Source of the DNA: Mycobacterium sp. 236(2023)
Lineage (GTDB): Bacteria; Actinomycetota; Actinomycetes; Mycobacteriales; Mycobacteriaceae
NCBI RefSeq assembly: GCF_029623955.1
Contig: NZ_JARSBP010000002.1
Location: 186,001 to 250,000, forward strand
Direction of reading: 5' to 3'
DNA: 64,000 nucleotides
The position numbers and the translations under genes are program-made. The first letter of the stretch is position 1, and each line of letters opens with the position of its first letter. Under the pieces are notes generated by a model. It did not search any database. It saw nothing but the letters and a program-made list of their open reading frames with translations, and was not told where the DNA came from. Of this stretch, positions 51,674 through 60,665 are shown piece after piece.

Positions 51674-52630
51674 CTAGTGCGGAAGCAGTTCCGTGGAGTC
51701 CAGCGGCATCATCGGCGCCAGGTAGCGGTATCCCAAAACCAGTGCGTTGGGCTCTTTTCCGAGCATCTCGACGATGTCGGCCTCGCTGTCGATCTTCGAC
51801 ATGGCGGCGGCGGCGAACACTTCGTCCTCGTGCTCGATGTCGAGGTTGCCGGTGTAACCGACGTCGGTGAGGGCGGTGATGACGCGGCGCCAGTCGATGA
51901 CACCCCAGCCGGGTGCGCGGAATCGCCACCAGCCGTTGCCAAATCCCTTCAGCGGCCCGAAGGCTTGGCCGTAGAAGCCGAGCCGGCCGCGCTTGCGTTC
52001 GTCAATGTCGATGTCCTTGGCGTGGAAATGGACGATGCGGTCGCCGAAGTCGTAGATCGCCTGGAGGTAGTCGATGCCGAGGAACACCAGGTGCGACGGG
52101 TCGATCTCCAGACCGAGCGCCGGCGACGGGACGGCCTCGAACATGGCCTGCCAGATCTCGGGGCTGAACGCGAGGTTCTCGCCGGTGCGGTCTTTGTGGT
52201 TGAGCATCGGGCAGTTCTCGAGACCGATCTTGATGCCCAGATCCTCTGCCTCCAAGCAGAATTCGGAGAACAGTTCCGCCCAGGGATCCATGCACTGCTC
52301 GACGGTCAGGCCTGGTGTCATGCCCGCGAACGTGCAGACCGCGGGCACCTCCATGCGCGCGGCCAGTTGCATGACCTTGCGGAAGTAGCGCTTGTACTCG
52401 GCGGCTTCGTCCTTGTCGGCGGCAAGGTAGTTGGGGTAGTAGCCCAGCGCGGAGATCTCGATGTTGCGGTCGTCGAGGTCGACGCGGATCTGTTTGATGC
52501 GTTCGTCGGTGACGTCGTCGGCGTTGAGCGACGACTGCGGCCACGCGGACAGCTCCATCGACGTGAAGCCGGTGTCCTGTGCGAACCGGGCGATGTCCTC
52601 GCTGTAGTCGGTGTAAAACCCGAGCCTCAT
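51674..52630 (-). CDS. Sugar phosphate isomerase/epimerase (xylose isomerase-like TIM barrel)
   Basis: A 318-residue TIM-barrel protein of the AP-endonuclease-2/xylose isomerase-like family. Metal-binding positions are seen as GLENCP (Glu), GLEIDPSHL (Asp/His), IVHFHAKD (His) and LDIEHED (Glu). It is the first gene of the operon and 11 bp upstream of the binding-protein gene. With a MocA-type dehydrogenase in the same operon, the pair resembles inositol- or sugar-acid-degrading modules (dehydrogenase plus epimerase). Exact substrate open. Confidence 0.88.
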   Translation of the reverse strand: MRLGFYTDYSEDIARFAQDTGFTSMELSAWPQSSLNADDVTDERIKQIRVDLDDRNIEISALGYYPNYLAADKDEAAEYKRYFRKVMQLAARMEVPAVCTFAGMTPGLTVEQCMDPWAELFSEFCLEAEDLGIKIGLENCPMLNHKDRTGENLAFSPEIWQAMFEAVPSPALGLEIDPSHLVFLGIDYLQAIYDFGDRIVHFHAKDIDIDERKRGRLGFYGQAFGPLKGFGNGWWRFRAPGWGVIDWRRVITALTDVGYTGNLDIEHEDEVFAAAAMSKIDSEADIVEMLGKEPNALVLGYRYLAPMMPLDSTELLPH

Positions 52631-52704
52631 GAGATCCCTTACAACGTTGGGTCTTGCTGACGATCTCGACGCTATGAGACCCTTCCGTCTGTGTCTAGAA
52701 CAAC
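52631..52704. promoter_or_regulatory. Divergent regulatory region of the ABC-importer operon
   Basis: A 74-bp gap between the isomerase gene and the divergent ROK gene. It holds CAACGTTG (52642-52649), an 8-bp palindrome, and TGTCTAGAACA around TCTAGA (52694-52699), a near-palindrome. ROK repressors bind sites of this size. A TAGCGT -10-like hexamer lies on the minus strand near 52668-52673. Confidence 0.4.
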
Positions 52705-53904
52705 TTGCGTCTTTCTGTGACAGAACTCGTGAGGCTGTCGTCGCTGCAGCGCCGTGTCGTCGCGGCGCTGCTGACCTACGGGCCGCTGGCGCGCGCCGAG
52801 CTGACGGAGCGGTTGGATGTCAGCCGGTCCCGGCTGTCGCCTGAGGTCGGCGGAATGATCACGAAAAAGGTTGTCCGCGAGGAAGAGTCGATGGAGTCGA
52901 CCGGCGGCCGGCGCGCGACGAAGCTGGTGCTCGGCGACCGTGGCTTCGGGTTGGTGGCCGGCGTCGACATCGATGCGGGCGGCGTGTCGATGGTGTTGAT
53001 GCAACTGGACGGCACGGTGGTGTCCCGTCGCGTCGTCGACTGCTCGGCGCCGGCGGACCCACAGCCGGCACTGAGCGCGATCGACGCGGCACTGAAGCGG
53101 GAGACGGCCAAGGCCCGCAGCCCGCTGCGGATGATCGGGGTGTCGATCGCCGCGGACATCGACAACGGCGGGTACGTGTCCGAGCCGCCGCCGACGATGC
53201 CGGCCTGGGCGGGCGTGTCGATCGCCGAGCACTTCCAGAAGTGCTTTGGCGTACCCACGTTCGTCGAGAACGACGTCAACGTCCTGGCGATCGCGGAGCG
53301 GGCCAGGGGCGGCCCGGCGTCGGGACTGTGCAACTACGCCGTCGTCAAGGTGTCCAGCGGCGTCGGGTGCGGACTGGTCGTCAACGAGCGGTTGGTGCGG
53401 GGCAGCGACGGGTTCGCCGGCGACATCGGCCACGTCACGATCGACGCCGGCAGCACCGCGATCTGTGCGTGCGGGAATACCGGGTGCCTGGAGGCGTCGG
53501 TGTCGGCGCCGGCGCTGGTGCGCGAGGCCGAGGCGCTGGCGGCGTCGGGGAAGAGCCCGGCCCTTGCCGAGTTGAAGGCCAAGGGTCCGCTGTCGATGCA
53601 GGCGATCGGTCAGGCTGCGGAGTTGGAGGACCCGGCGGCGACGGCGTTGCTGCGCGCGGCAGGGTTGGACGTCGGTTATGCGATCGCGGGGTTGGTGACG
53701 ATCCTGAACCCGGCGGCGGTGTTCATCTCGACGGGCATCCGTGGCGCGGAGAACGTCGTGCTCAGCGCGATCAGGCAGCGGGTGTACGAGCACGCGCGGC
53801 CGGCGGCGACGAAGGGCCTGACGATCGGGACGTGCCAGCTGGGCCGCGAAGACGGCGCGGTGGGGGCGGCGGAGTTCGCGTGCCATGCGCTGGTGGCGGG
53901 GTAG
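52705..53904 (+). CDS. ROK-family (NagC/XylR) transcriptional repressor
   Basis: A 399-residue regulator. An N-terminal winged helix (about 10-65; LQRRVVAALLTYGPLARAEL, then LDVSRSRLSPEVGGMI) precedes a ROK sugar-kinase-like domain, with DIDAGG in the phosphate-loop region, ENDVNVLAIAER, GDIGHVTIDAGSTAICACGN and the zinc motif CACGNTGCLE. The start is TTG 52705 or GTG 52717. It is divergent from the sugar importer operon and is its probable sugar-responsive repressor. The protein is full length. Confidence 0.9.
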   Translation: MRLSVTELVRLSSLQRRVVAALLTYGPLARAELTERLDVSRSRLSPEVGGMITKKVVREEESMESTGGRRATKLVLGDRGFGLVAGVDIDAGGVSMVLMQLDGTVVSRRVVDCSAPADPQPALSAIDAALKRETAKARSPLRMIGVSIAADIDNGGYVSEPPPTMPAWAGVSIAEHFQKCFGVPTFVENDVNVLAIAERARGGPASGLCNYAVVKVSSGVGCGLVVNERLVRGSDGFAGDIGHVTIDAGSTAICACGNTGCLEASVSAPALVREAEALAASGKSPALAELKAKGPLSMQAIGQAAELEDPAATALLRAAGLDVGYAIAGLVTILNPAAVFISTGIRGAENVVLSAIRQRVYEHARPAATKGLTIGTCQLGREDGAVGAAEFACHALVAG

Positions 53905-53948
53905 ACGCTACGGTTTGAGACGGCGGTCACATCGGGTAAGCCCGCGGC

Positions 53949-55322
53949 ATGGAACGTCTCAGTGGCCTCGACGCGGGCTTTCTCTATAGCGAGTCGCCCA
54001 CGGTGCCGCTGCAGGTCTGTTCGATCACCGAACTCGACACCTCGACGGTGCCGGGCGGCTACACCTTCGACAAGTTCCGCGAGCATCTGGCGTCCCGCAT
54101 CCCCGCGATCCCCGAGTTCCGGACCAAGATCACCGACAACGACCTGAACTTCGACCATCCGGTGTGGGTCGAGGACACAGACTTTCAACTGTCGCGCCAC
54201 GTCAACCGCATTGCGCTGCCGGAGCCGGGCGGGCGTGACGAACTTGCCGAGGTGTGCGGCCGGATCGTCGGGACGCCATTGGAACGCAGCAAGCCGCTGT
54301 GGGAGATGTGGGTCATCGAGGGTGTGGGCGGCAGCCGTGACGGGGTGGCGCTGCTGCTCAAAGTGCATCACGCCGCCGTGGACGGCGTCTCCGCGGCGAA
54401 CCTGCTCAGCCAGTTACTCGACACCGAACCCGACGCGCCACCGCCCGACCCGGTCGAGGGGCCGCAAGCCGCGGGGATGTGGGAGATCGCCGCTGACGGG
54501 CTGTGGCGGGTGGTGACACGGCCGTGGCAGCTGACGCGGGTCGTGCCGGCAGCGGCGTCGATGATCACCGGCACCGTCGGACGTGCGGTCAGCGGTACCG
54601 CGATGGCGGCGCCGTTCTCCGCGCCGTCGACGCCCTTCAACAAGAAGCTGACACCGGAGCGCAGCGTCGCGTTCGCGCAGCTGCCGCTGGAGGACGTCAA
54701 AAAGATCAAGAACGAGTGCGGTGTGAAGGTCAACGACGTCGTGATGGCGTTGTGTGCCGGGGCGCTGCGGGGCTTTCTCGAAAAGAATGCGGAGCTGCCG
54801 GACAAGCCGCTGATCGCGTTCGTCCCGTCGTCGGTGCACGACGATTCCGATCGCCCGGGCCGCAATCAGCTGTCCGGGATGTTCTCCAACCTGCATACCG
54901 ACATCGCCGACCCGCTGGAGCGGTTGCGGGCGATCGGCGAGTCGACCGGGCGCGCTAAGGACCATAGCGCGTCGCTGGGCCCGACAATGCTGATCGACCT
55001 GGCGCAGAGCGTGTCGCGCAACGTGTTCGGCTGGACGCTGGGTCTGCTGTCGCGCACAGCGCTGGGCACGACGGCGATCACCAACCTCGTCATCTCCAAC
55101 GTGGCGGGCCCGCCGACGACGCTGTACAGCGGCGGCGCCGAGATCACCGGGCTGTACCCGCTGGGCCCGCTGTTCCCCGGTGCGGGCCTGAACATCACCG
55201 TGATGTCGATGGGCGACAAGCTCAACATCGGCGTCATCTCCTGCCCGCAGCTTGTCGACGACCTGTGGGATCTGGCCGACCGCTTCGACCTGGAGCTCAA
55301 AGAGCTGCTCAGCGCCTGCTGA
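53949..55322 (+). CDS. Wax ester synthase / diacylglycerol acyltransferase (WS/DGAT)
   Basis: A 457-residue acyltransferase that makes triacylglycerol or wax esters from acyl-CoA. The catalytic HHxxxDG motif is at 140-146 (HHAAVDG). The start MERLSGLDAGFLYSESPTVP, the middle GVKVNDVVMALCAGALRGFL and NVAGPPTTLYSGGAEITGLYP near the C-terminus are family landmarks. The mycobacterial genome usually has many such genes; this one stands alone between the ROK gene and a kinase. Its product would be at the membrane or on lipid bodies. Confidence 0.94.
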   Translation: MERLSGLDAGFLYSESPTVPLQVCSITELDTSTVPGGYTFDKFREHLASRIPAIPEFRTKITDNDLNFDHPVWVEDTDFQLSRHVNRIALPEPGGRDELAEVCGRIVGTPLERSKPLWEMWVIEGVGGSRDGVALLLKVHHAAVDGVSAANLLSQLLDTEPDAPPPDPVEGPQAAGMWEIAADGLWRVVTRPWQLTRVVPAAASMITGTVGRAVSGTAMAAPFSAPSTPFNKKLTPERSVAFAQLPLEDVKKIKNECGVKVNDVVMALCAGALRGFLEKNAELPDKPLIAFVPSSVHDDSDRPGRNQLSGMFSNLHTDIADPLERLRAIGESTGRAKDHSASLGPTMLIDLAQSVSRNVFGWTLGLLSRTALGTTAITNLVISNVAGPPTTLYSGGAEITGLYPLGPLFPGAGLNITVMSMGDKLNIGVISCPQLVDDLWDLADRFDLELKELLSAC

Positions 55323-55520
55323 TCGGACACTGAAAGCGACCCTCGCGCTGAGCAATTCCCGATCTGGCTCTCAACAGGGGTCACACCCGTCACGGCTAAG
55401 GCATGCCGATCTGCACTACCCTGGACGTCGTCTTGGGCGCGCGTCCCCGTCGTGGTTACAACGTGGTGCGACGGGGAAGGCTACCCGCTGCTGCCAGTCT
55501 TCAGACGGGAAGGATTGCAT

Positions 55521-56969
55521 GTGAGCACCCGCAAGGGCGCCTCTCGGTTGGGCACAAAATTCGGGCCCTATGAGCTGCAGTCGGTGATCGGCGTCGGGGG
55601 CATGGGCGAGGTCTATCGCGCGTACGACACGCTTCGGGAGCGCATGGTGGCGATCAAGCTGCTGAGGCCGGAGATGGCCGCCGATCACGACTTCCAGGAG
55701 CGATTCCGCCGCGAGTCGCGGGTCGCGGCCCGTCTGCAGGAGCCGCACGTCATCCCGGTCCACAACTTCGGCGAGATCGACGGCGTCCTCTACATCGACA
55801 TGCGCCTGGTCGAGGGCCAGAGCGTCAAGGATGCGTTGCGCGCCGAAGGAGCACTGGCGCCGGCGCGGGCGGTGTCGATCATCGGGCAGGTTGCCGCGGC
55901 GCTCGACGACGCGCATGCCAACGGCCTGATCCACCGCGACATCAAGCCCGAGAACGTGTTGCTGACGCCGAGCGACTTCGCCTATCTGGTGGACTTCGGG
56001 ATCGCGCACGGCGGCGGTGAGGCGTCGGTGACGTCGACGGGTCTGGTGGTCGGGTCGAGCGCGTTCATGGCGCCGGAGCGGTTCAGCGGCGAGCGGGGCG
56101 GTCCGGCCTCGGACATCTATTCGCTGGCATGCCTGCTGTATGAGGCGCTGACGGGACGGGCGCCGTTCGAGGCGGCCGATGTTCGTCAAGTGTGGAGCGC
56201 GCACATGTTCTCGCCGCCGCCGCGGCCGAGCATCATGCGGCGCGGGATCAGCCGCGCGTTCGACGACGTGATCGCGCGGGGGATGGCCAAGCAGCCGCAG
56301 GACCGCTACGCGACGGCGGGGGAGCTGGCGCGGGCAGCGTTAGCCGCGCTGGACGGTGCGGTGACGGCGGAACCGGTCGCGCCGGTGACGCCGCCGTCGA
56401 CGCGGCAGTTCTCGGCGTCGTATCCGACGCCGCCGCCGATGCCGGTGGCGCCGCCGACGCCGCGACGGTTCGGTCGTGGGCAGAAGGCGTTGGTGGCCGG
56501 GATCGTCGGATTGTTCGCTCTCGCAATCATTTTGACGGTGGCGCTGGTGTTCGGAGGAGATTCCGAGCCGTCGCAGCCGCGCATCGCGGCGAAGCCACCG
56601 GCATCGTCGTCCGAGACGCCCACGTCGACGACGTCGGCAGTCGAGGGCGTGTCGGGCACGGATTCGCAAGGCTTCGTGGGACATACGGCGCGCTGCGACT
56701 CCGGGGACACCCCAGCGGCGCTGATCCGGACGTCGCTGTCGATGGCGATCATCTGCGAGCGGTCCTCGGGCGACTTCTACTACCGCGGGGAGCGGCTGCG
56801 TGACGGCGCGAACCGGGAGATCGACGGGGCGACGCGCTCGGGTGACGGGTTCACGGTCACCGGGTCGGACGGCGCGCGGTATGACATCCAGCCGGATGAG
56901 TTGACGATTTCCAGTGGTGGCAGTGTGGATTCGGCGGAGCCGGCGTTGGAGTACGGTTCGGCTAGCTAA
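55521..56969 (+). CDS. Ser/Thr protein kinase, PknH/PknE-like
   Basis: A 482-residue transmembrane kinase. Kinase motifs are GVGGMG in the Gly loop (24-29), catalytic Lys46, HRDIKPEN (138-145), DFG (158-160) and APE (184-186). A Pro/Thr-rich linker follows, then a membrane helix at about 322-343. The extracellular part has a Ser/Thr-rich linker and a ~90-residue domain with two Cys residues (HTARCDSG and MAIICERS) that may form a disulfide. GTG 55521 has AAGGA upstream; the longer frame is not meaningful. It lies 16 bp upstream of an MFS permease gene with its own good ribosome site, so the two are likely co-transcribed and the permease could be a phosphorylation target, an inference. Confidence 0.92.
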   Translation: MSTRKGASRLGTKFGPYELQSVIGVGGMGEVYRAYDTLRERMVAIKLLRPEMAADHDFQERFRRESRVAARLQEPHVIPVHNFGEIDGVLYIDMRLVEGQSVKDALRAEGALAPARAVSIIGQVAAALDDAHANGLIHRDIKPENVLLTPSDFAYLVDFGIAHGGGEASVTSTGLVVGSSAFMAPERFSGERGGPASDIYSLACLLYEALTGRAPFEAADVRQVWSAHMFSPPPRPSIMRRGISRAFDDVIARGMAKQPQDRYATAGELARAALAALDGAVTAEPVAPVTPPSTRQFSASYPTPPPMPVAPPTPRRFGRGQKALVAGIVGLFALAIILTVALVFGGDSEPSQPRIAAKPPASSSETPTSTTSAVEGVSGTDSQGFVGHTARCDSGDTPAALIRTSLSMAIICERSSGDFYYRGERLRDGANREIDGATRSGDGFTVTGSDGARYDIQPDELTISSGGSVDSAEPALEYGSAS

Positions 56970-56985
56970 CAGGGGAGGACGACCG

Positions 56986-58332
56986 ATGACCGCCAGTACT
57001 GAGGCACCGCAGCCGAAGTCGAGCCCAGCTCAGACGCGGCGCGCGATCTGGAATACGCTGCGCGGATCCTCGGGCAACCTCGTCGAGTGGTACGACGTCT
57101 ACGTCTACACCGTGTTCGCAACATATTTCGAGGGCCAGTTCTTCGCGGAGTCGGAGAAGAACTCGACGGTCTACGTGTATGCGATCTTCGCGATCACGTT
57201 CGTGATGCGGCCGGTTGGGTCGTGGTTCTTCGGCCGGTTCGCTGACCGGCGGGGCAGGCGGGCGGCGCTGACGTTCAGCGTGTCGTTGATGGCGTTGTGT
57301 TCGGCGGTGATCGCGTTGGTGCCGTCGCAGGCGTCGATCGGCCTTGCGGCGCCGGTCATCCTGATCCTGGCGCGGTTGGTGCAGGGCTTCGCGACGGGCG
57401 GGGAGTACGGGACGTCGGCGACGTACATGTCGGAGGCGGCGACGCGAGAGCGCCGCGGGTTCTTCTCGTCGTTCCAGTACGTGACGCTGGTGGGCGGGCA
57501 CGTGCTGGCGCAGTTCACGCTGCTGATCCTGCAGTCGTTCCTGTCGGACGATCAGATGCGTGAATTCGGTTGGCGCATCGCGTTTGCCATCGGTGGTGTG
57601 GCGGCGATCGTGGTGTTCTGGCTGCGGCGGACGATGGACGAGTCGCTGTCGGAAGAGGTGATCGAGGCGGCCCGGTCGGGTGAGGACAAGGGCGCCGGGT
57701 CGATGCGGGAGCTGTTCACGACGTACTGGCGGCCGCTGCTGTTGTGCTTCCTGATCACGATGGGCGGCACGGTGGCGTTCTACACGTACAGCGTGAATGC
57801 GCCGGCGATCGTGAAGACGGCGTTCAAGGACGACCCGATGACGGCGACGTGGCTGAACCTGTTCGGGCTGATCTTCCTGATGCTGTTGCAGCCGGTGGGC
57901 GGGATGATCAGCGACAAGGTGGGGCGCAAGCCGATGCTGGTGTTCTTCGGTGTCGGCGGGTTGTTCTGGACGTACGTGTTGATCACGTACCTGCCTGAAA
58001 CTCAGTCGCCGCTGGTGTCTTTCGCGTTGGTGGCGGTGGGCTATGTGATCTTGACGGGGTACACGTCGATCAATGCGCTGGTGAAGTCGGAGCTGTTCCC
58101 GCAGCGGGTGCGAGCGTTGGGCGTGGGTGTTGGGTATGCGCTGGCGAACTCGATCTTTGGTGGCACCGCCCCGCTGATCTACCAGGCGATGAAGGAGTCC
58201 GGCCATGTGCCGCTGTTCATCGCGTACGTGACGGTGTGTATCGCGGTGTCTCTCTTTGTGTATGTGTTCTTCCTGAAGAACAAGAGCGAGACGTACCTGG
58301 ACCGCGAGCGGGGCTCGGCGTTCCGGGTGTGA
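56986..58332 (+). CDS. MFS metabolite/H+ symporter (KgtP/ProP-like)
   Basis: A 448-residue, 12-helix transporter of the metabolite:H+ symporter family. The A-motif GRFADRRGRRAAL follows the second helix, RLVQGFATGGEYGTSATYMSE is the typical helix-4 region, and GMISDKVGRKPMLV repeats the A-motif in the second half. The start SGNLVEWYDVYVYTVFATYF resembles 2-oxoglutarate and citrate/proline/betaine permeases. ATG 56986 is preceded by AGGGGAGGA. It follows the kinase by 16 bp. A dicarboxylate substrate is likely but not certain. Confidence 0.9.
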   Translation: MTASTEAPQPKSSPAQTRRAIWNTLRGSSGNLVEWYDVYVYTVFATYFEGQFFAESEKNSTVYVYAIFAITFVMRPVGSWFFGRFADRRGRRAALTFSVSLMALCSAVIALVPSQASIGLAAPVILILARLVQGFATGGEYGTSATYMSEAATRERRGFFSSFQYVTLVGGHVLAQFTLLILQSFLSDDQMREFGWRIAFAIGGVAAIVVFWLRRTMDESLSEEVIEAARSGEDKGAGSMRELFTTYWRPLLLCFLITMGGTVAFYTYSVNAPAIVKTAFKDDPMTATWLNLFGLIFLMLLQPVGGMISDKVGRKPMLVFFGVGGLFWTYVLITYLPETQSPLVSFALVAVGYVILTGYTSINALVKSELFPQRVRALGVGVGYALANSIFGGTAPLIYQAMKESGHVPLFIAYVTVCIAVSLFVYVFFLKNKSETYLDRERGSAFRV

Positions 58333-58495
58333 CGCTCGCGCCGAGATTGCGCTGAGGGTTGTGCGCGGGTTGTTCATCATGTCGACGCGCGGGAGACCTG
58401 GACGTCACGAATCCGGAACGGGATGTTGGATGCGGTTTCGGGAATGCGCAGGTGGGTAGCCGAGTCCCTCTGCGGTTAGAAGGGCACTTGCCAGG

Positions 58496-59305
58496 ATGAC
58501 GTTCAAAGGTGCGGTCAATCGCGCCACCGAGAGTCGCACCGTGGAGTGGCTCGCGCGCATCGGCTACCCCGTCAACGGACTGCTGCATCTATTGATCGCG
58601 GCCACCATCGGGCGGATCGCGTTCGGGTTGGCCGGTGACGCCGATCAGACGGGAGCGTTGGCGACGCTTGCCGAGCAGCCCGGTGGTTCGTGGTCGCTGT
58701 GGGTCGTCGCGTTCGGGATGCTCGCGTTGGCGATGTGGCGACTGGCCGAGACGGTCGTGGGGCTGCATCCCGGCGAACATGCCAACGCGCATCGCCGAGA
58801 CGTCCCACTGATCAATCGGCTCAAAGCATTTGGACTGGCGCTGGTCTACCTGCTGTTGTCGTTCACCGCGGTGCAGTTCGCCCTCGGGGTGGGACGGCAG
58901 GGAGGTGAACGGGCGGAAGGTTTGAGCGCGCGGTTGATGCAGACGGGTGGCGGGAAGGCGATCCTCGTCGCCATCGGTGCGGCAGTCGTCGCGTTCGGTG
59001 GTTACTTCGTCTACAAGGGCGCGTGGAGGAAGTTCCTCGCGGATCTCCGGGTTTCGGGCGGGCCGGTGGTCACGGTGCTGGGGGTCTGCGGTCACGTGGC
59101 CGAAGGCCTGGTGCTGATCGCCGCCGGGGTTCTGATCGCCGGGACGGCGGTCCTGCACGACCCGGCACAGGCCAGGGGACTCGACGCTGCGGTGGAAGCG
59201 TTGGGGGAGGCCCAGTTCGGGCAGACGATCTTGCTGGTCGCGGCGGCGGGCTTCGCGGCGTATGGGCTCTATAGCTTTGCGCTGACGCGGTATTCGCGGA
59301 TGTGA
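58496..59305 (+). CDS. DUF1206 family membrane protein
   Basis: A 269-residue membrane protein with about six helices in three homologous pairs. Each pair begins with an R-x-G-Y-type or K-A-F-G/L-type turn: WLARIGYPVNGLLHLLIAAT, LKAFGLALVYLLLSFTAVQF and VCGHVAEGLVLIAAGVLIAG. This is the triple-repeat pattern of DUF1206. Function unknown. ATG 58496 follows CAGG closely. It lies 163 bp after the MFS gene and converges with the next gene. Confidence 0.88.
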   Translation: MTFKGAVNRATESRTVEWLARIGYPVNGLLHLLIAATIGRIAFGLAGDADQTGALATLAEQPGGSWSLWVVAFGMLALAMWRLAETVVGLHPGEHANAHRRDVPLINRLKAFGLALVYLLLSFTAVQFALGVGRQGGERAEGLSARLMQTGGGKAILVAIGAAVVAFGGYFVYKGAWRKFLADLRVSGGPVVTVLGVCGHVAEGLVLIAAGVLIAGTAVLHDPAQARGLDAAVEALGEAQFGQTILLVAAAGFAAYGLYSFALTRYSRM

Positions 59306-59312
59306 GTGCGCG

Positions 59313-59783
59313 CTACAGATCCAGGTCGACGATGCCGCTGCGCCAGGTGTCGAGCATGTCATCGACGCGAGGTTGCACCAGGCGGCGCGCATCGGCGGGT
59401 TCGACTCCGGACAGGATGAGATCGTCGTAGCCGGTGTCGACGCGACGGACGGACTCGGCGACCCACTCGCAGATGGTGTCAGGGTGCATGCAGGCGCTGG
59501 GGGCGTGGCCGCCATCCACCGCGAGTAAGTAAGCGATGCCGCCTGCGCGTGCCGTTGGGCAGCCGGGGAATTCTGCGCGGATGCCCTCGGTGATCTCGCG
59601 TCGCAGACCGTCGGCGGGCGCGGTGTCGGCGAGGCACTGTTGTGCTGCTCGCTCGATGTCGCGTTGCTCGGCCAGGATGCCTTCTCGGGTACTTCGGGTG
59701 TAGACGCGACGGACGGTGATGGTCAGGCGGGCGGTCTTGGTCGTGCGACGGGTCAGCGCGGCATCGCCGGCTGGCAGGAACAC
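59313..59783 (-). CDS. Hypothetical protein, about 156 residues
   Basis: An acidic/basic mixed soluble protein: TRRTTKTARLTITVRRVYTR, then AEQRDIERAAQQCLADTAPA, then GCPTARAGGIAYLLAVDGGH, then CMHPDTICEWVAESVRRVD, ending DMLDTWRSGIVDLDL. Four or five cysteines may bind metal. The start is uncertain; GTG 59783, overlapping the end of the preceding gene by 31 bp, is the nearest usable start. I do not recognise the family. Confidence 0.55.
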   Translation of the reverse strand: MFLPAGDAALTRRTTKTARLTITVRRVYTRSTREGILAEQRDIERAAQQCLADTAPADGLRREITEGIRAEFPGCPTARAGGIAYLLAVDGGHAPSACMHPDTICEWVAESVRRVDTGYDDLILSGVEPADARRLVQPRVDDMLDTWRSGIVDLDL

Positions 59784-60254
59784 CAGATGACCGAGGCCGG
59801 CCACACGAGGCAGAAGTCGCCGTCCTTGGTGCTGACGATCGGTTTGTGGACACCGCCGCAGTTGTTGCACCAGACGTTGAGGAATTCGATAAACACCGTC
59901 GGCCGCGGTGGTGCGACGTGCGGTGCCGGAGTGGCGCCGGGCGCCCACCGGATGCGGAAGGCTCGTTCGGATTCGGGATCGTCGCTGAAAGATCGCCCTG
60001 TGTGATTGGTTTCGAACGAGTGTAGGCCGCGTTCGCGAGCCCAGGCGCCCAATGGCGAGGGCGTCGTGGATCTCAGAGCTGGTGACGCGGAGGCAGCGGT
60101 CGAGCGTGGTGACGAATCCCGCCAGCCATAGATCGACGTTCGCCGGCGTAATCCAGCCCAGGCCGACTATGACGTCTATCGCCGTGACGAACTGGTGATC
60201 GGCCAACGCGTCGTCGGCGATCTGCACGACGCGAGAGTCGACTCCTGGCATCAC
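59753..60254 (-). pseudogene. Zinc-finger-like hypothetical gene with a single-base frameshift
   Basis: The first part (start GTG 60254 or ATG 60251) reads VDSRVVQIADDALADHQFVT, then VTSSEIHDALAI and then loses sense. The adjacent frame continues as LGAWARERGLHSFETNHTG, then RWAPGATPAPHVAPP, then VWCNNCGGVHKPIV to a stop at 59753. Deleting one A in GCCATTGGG near 60054 joins the two into EIHDALALGAWARER, one protein of about 166 residues. It carries CxxC pairs (WCNNC, CSC) suggestive of zinc binding. Either a recent mutation or an assembly error. Function unknown. Confidence 0.6.
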
Positions 60255-60293
60255 ATGCGCAGGGTATGGCCACCCACCGACAGGTATCGGAGG

Positions 60294-60593
60294 TCAGGCC
60301 GGCGGGCAGTACGTCATGTTCGCGAGGACGACGAAGTCGGCCGCGCTCTCGTAATCGAGGTCCGGATTGTTGCTGAGCACGATGCCGACCACGCGCGAGT
60401 GCGGAGTCCCGAACTCAAGGTGCCGGCACACGGCGTAGGCCTCGCGGAATGTCGCATACACATTCGACGACGTAATGCCGACCTGGTTGAGCCGGCTCAA
60501 GAACGCACCATCCTGGGGCGCTGCGGCTGCGGGAGCGGCTGCACTGATAGCGACCGCCCCGCAGACGACACCGAGCAGGCCGAGGTACTTCAT
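60294..60593 (-). CDS. DUF732 family exported protein
   Basis: A 99-residue exported protein. Signal peptide about 1-26 (LGLLGVVCGAVAISAAAPAA), then GAFLSRLNQVGITSSNVYAT, then CRHLEFG and a closing MTYCPPA; two cysteines bracket the helical core as in other DUF732 proteins. ATG 60593 is preceded at normal distance by AAGGA. A large inverted repeat (60666-60784) lies upstream. A second DUF732-like domain is encoded in the nearby gene at 61976. Confidence 0.85.
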   Translation of the reverse strand: MKYLGLLGVVCGAVAISAAAPAAAAPQDGAFLSRLNQVGITSSNVYATFREAYAVCRHLEFGTPHSRVVGIVLSNNPDLDYESAADFVVLANMTYCPPA

Positions 60594-60665
60594 GGGGTTG
60601 TCCTTGGGGTTGTCGGTCGCGGTGGGATCCGCGGGTGGATCAATGGTGCGGCCATCGGTGAGGCG

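Noticed and set aside
56962..58380. 472-codon minus-strand frame opposite the MFS permease
   Set aside because: Composition is almost all Arg/His/Gln/Pro. The plus strand has the MFS motifs.
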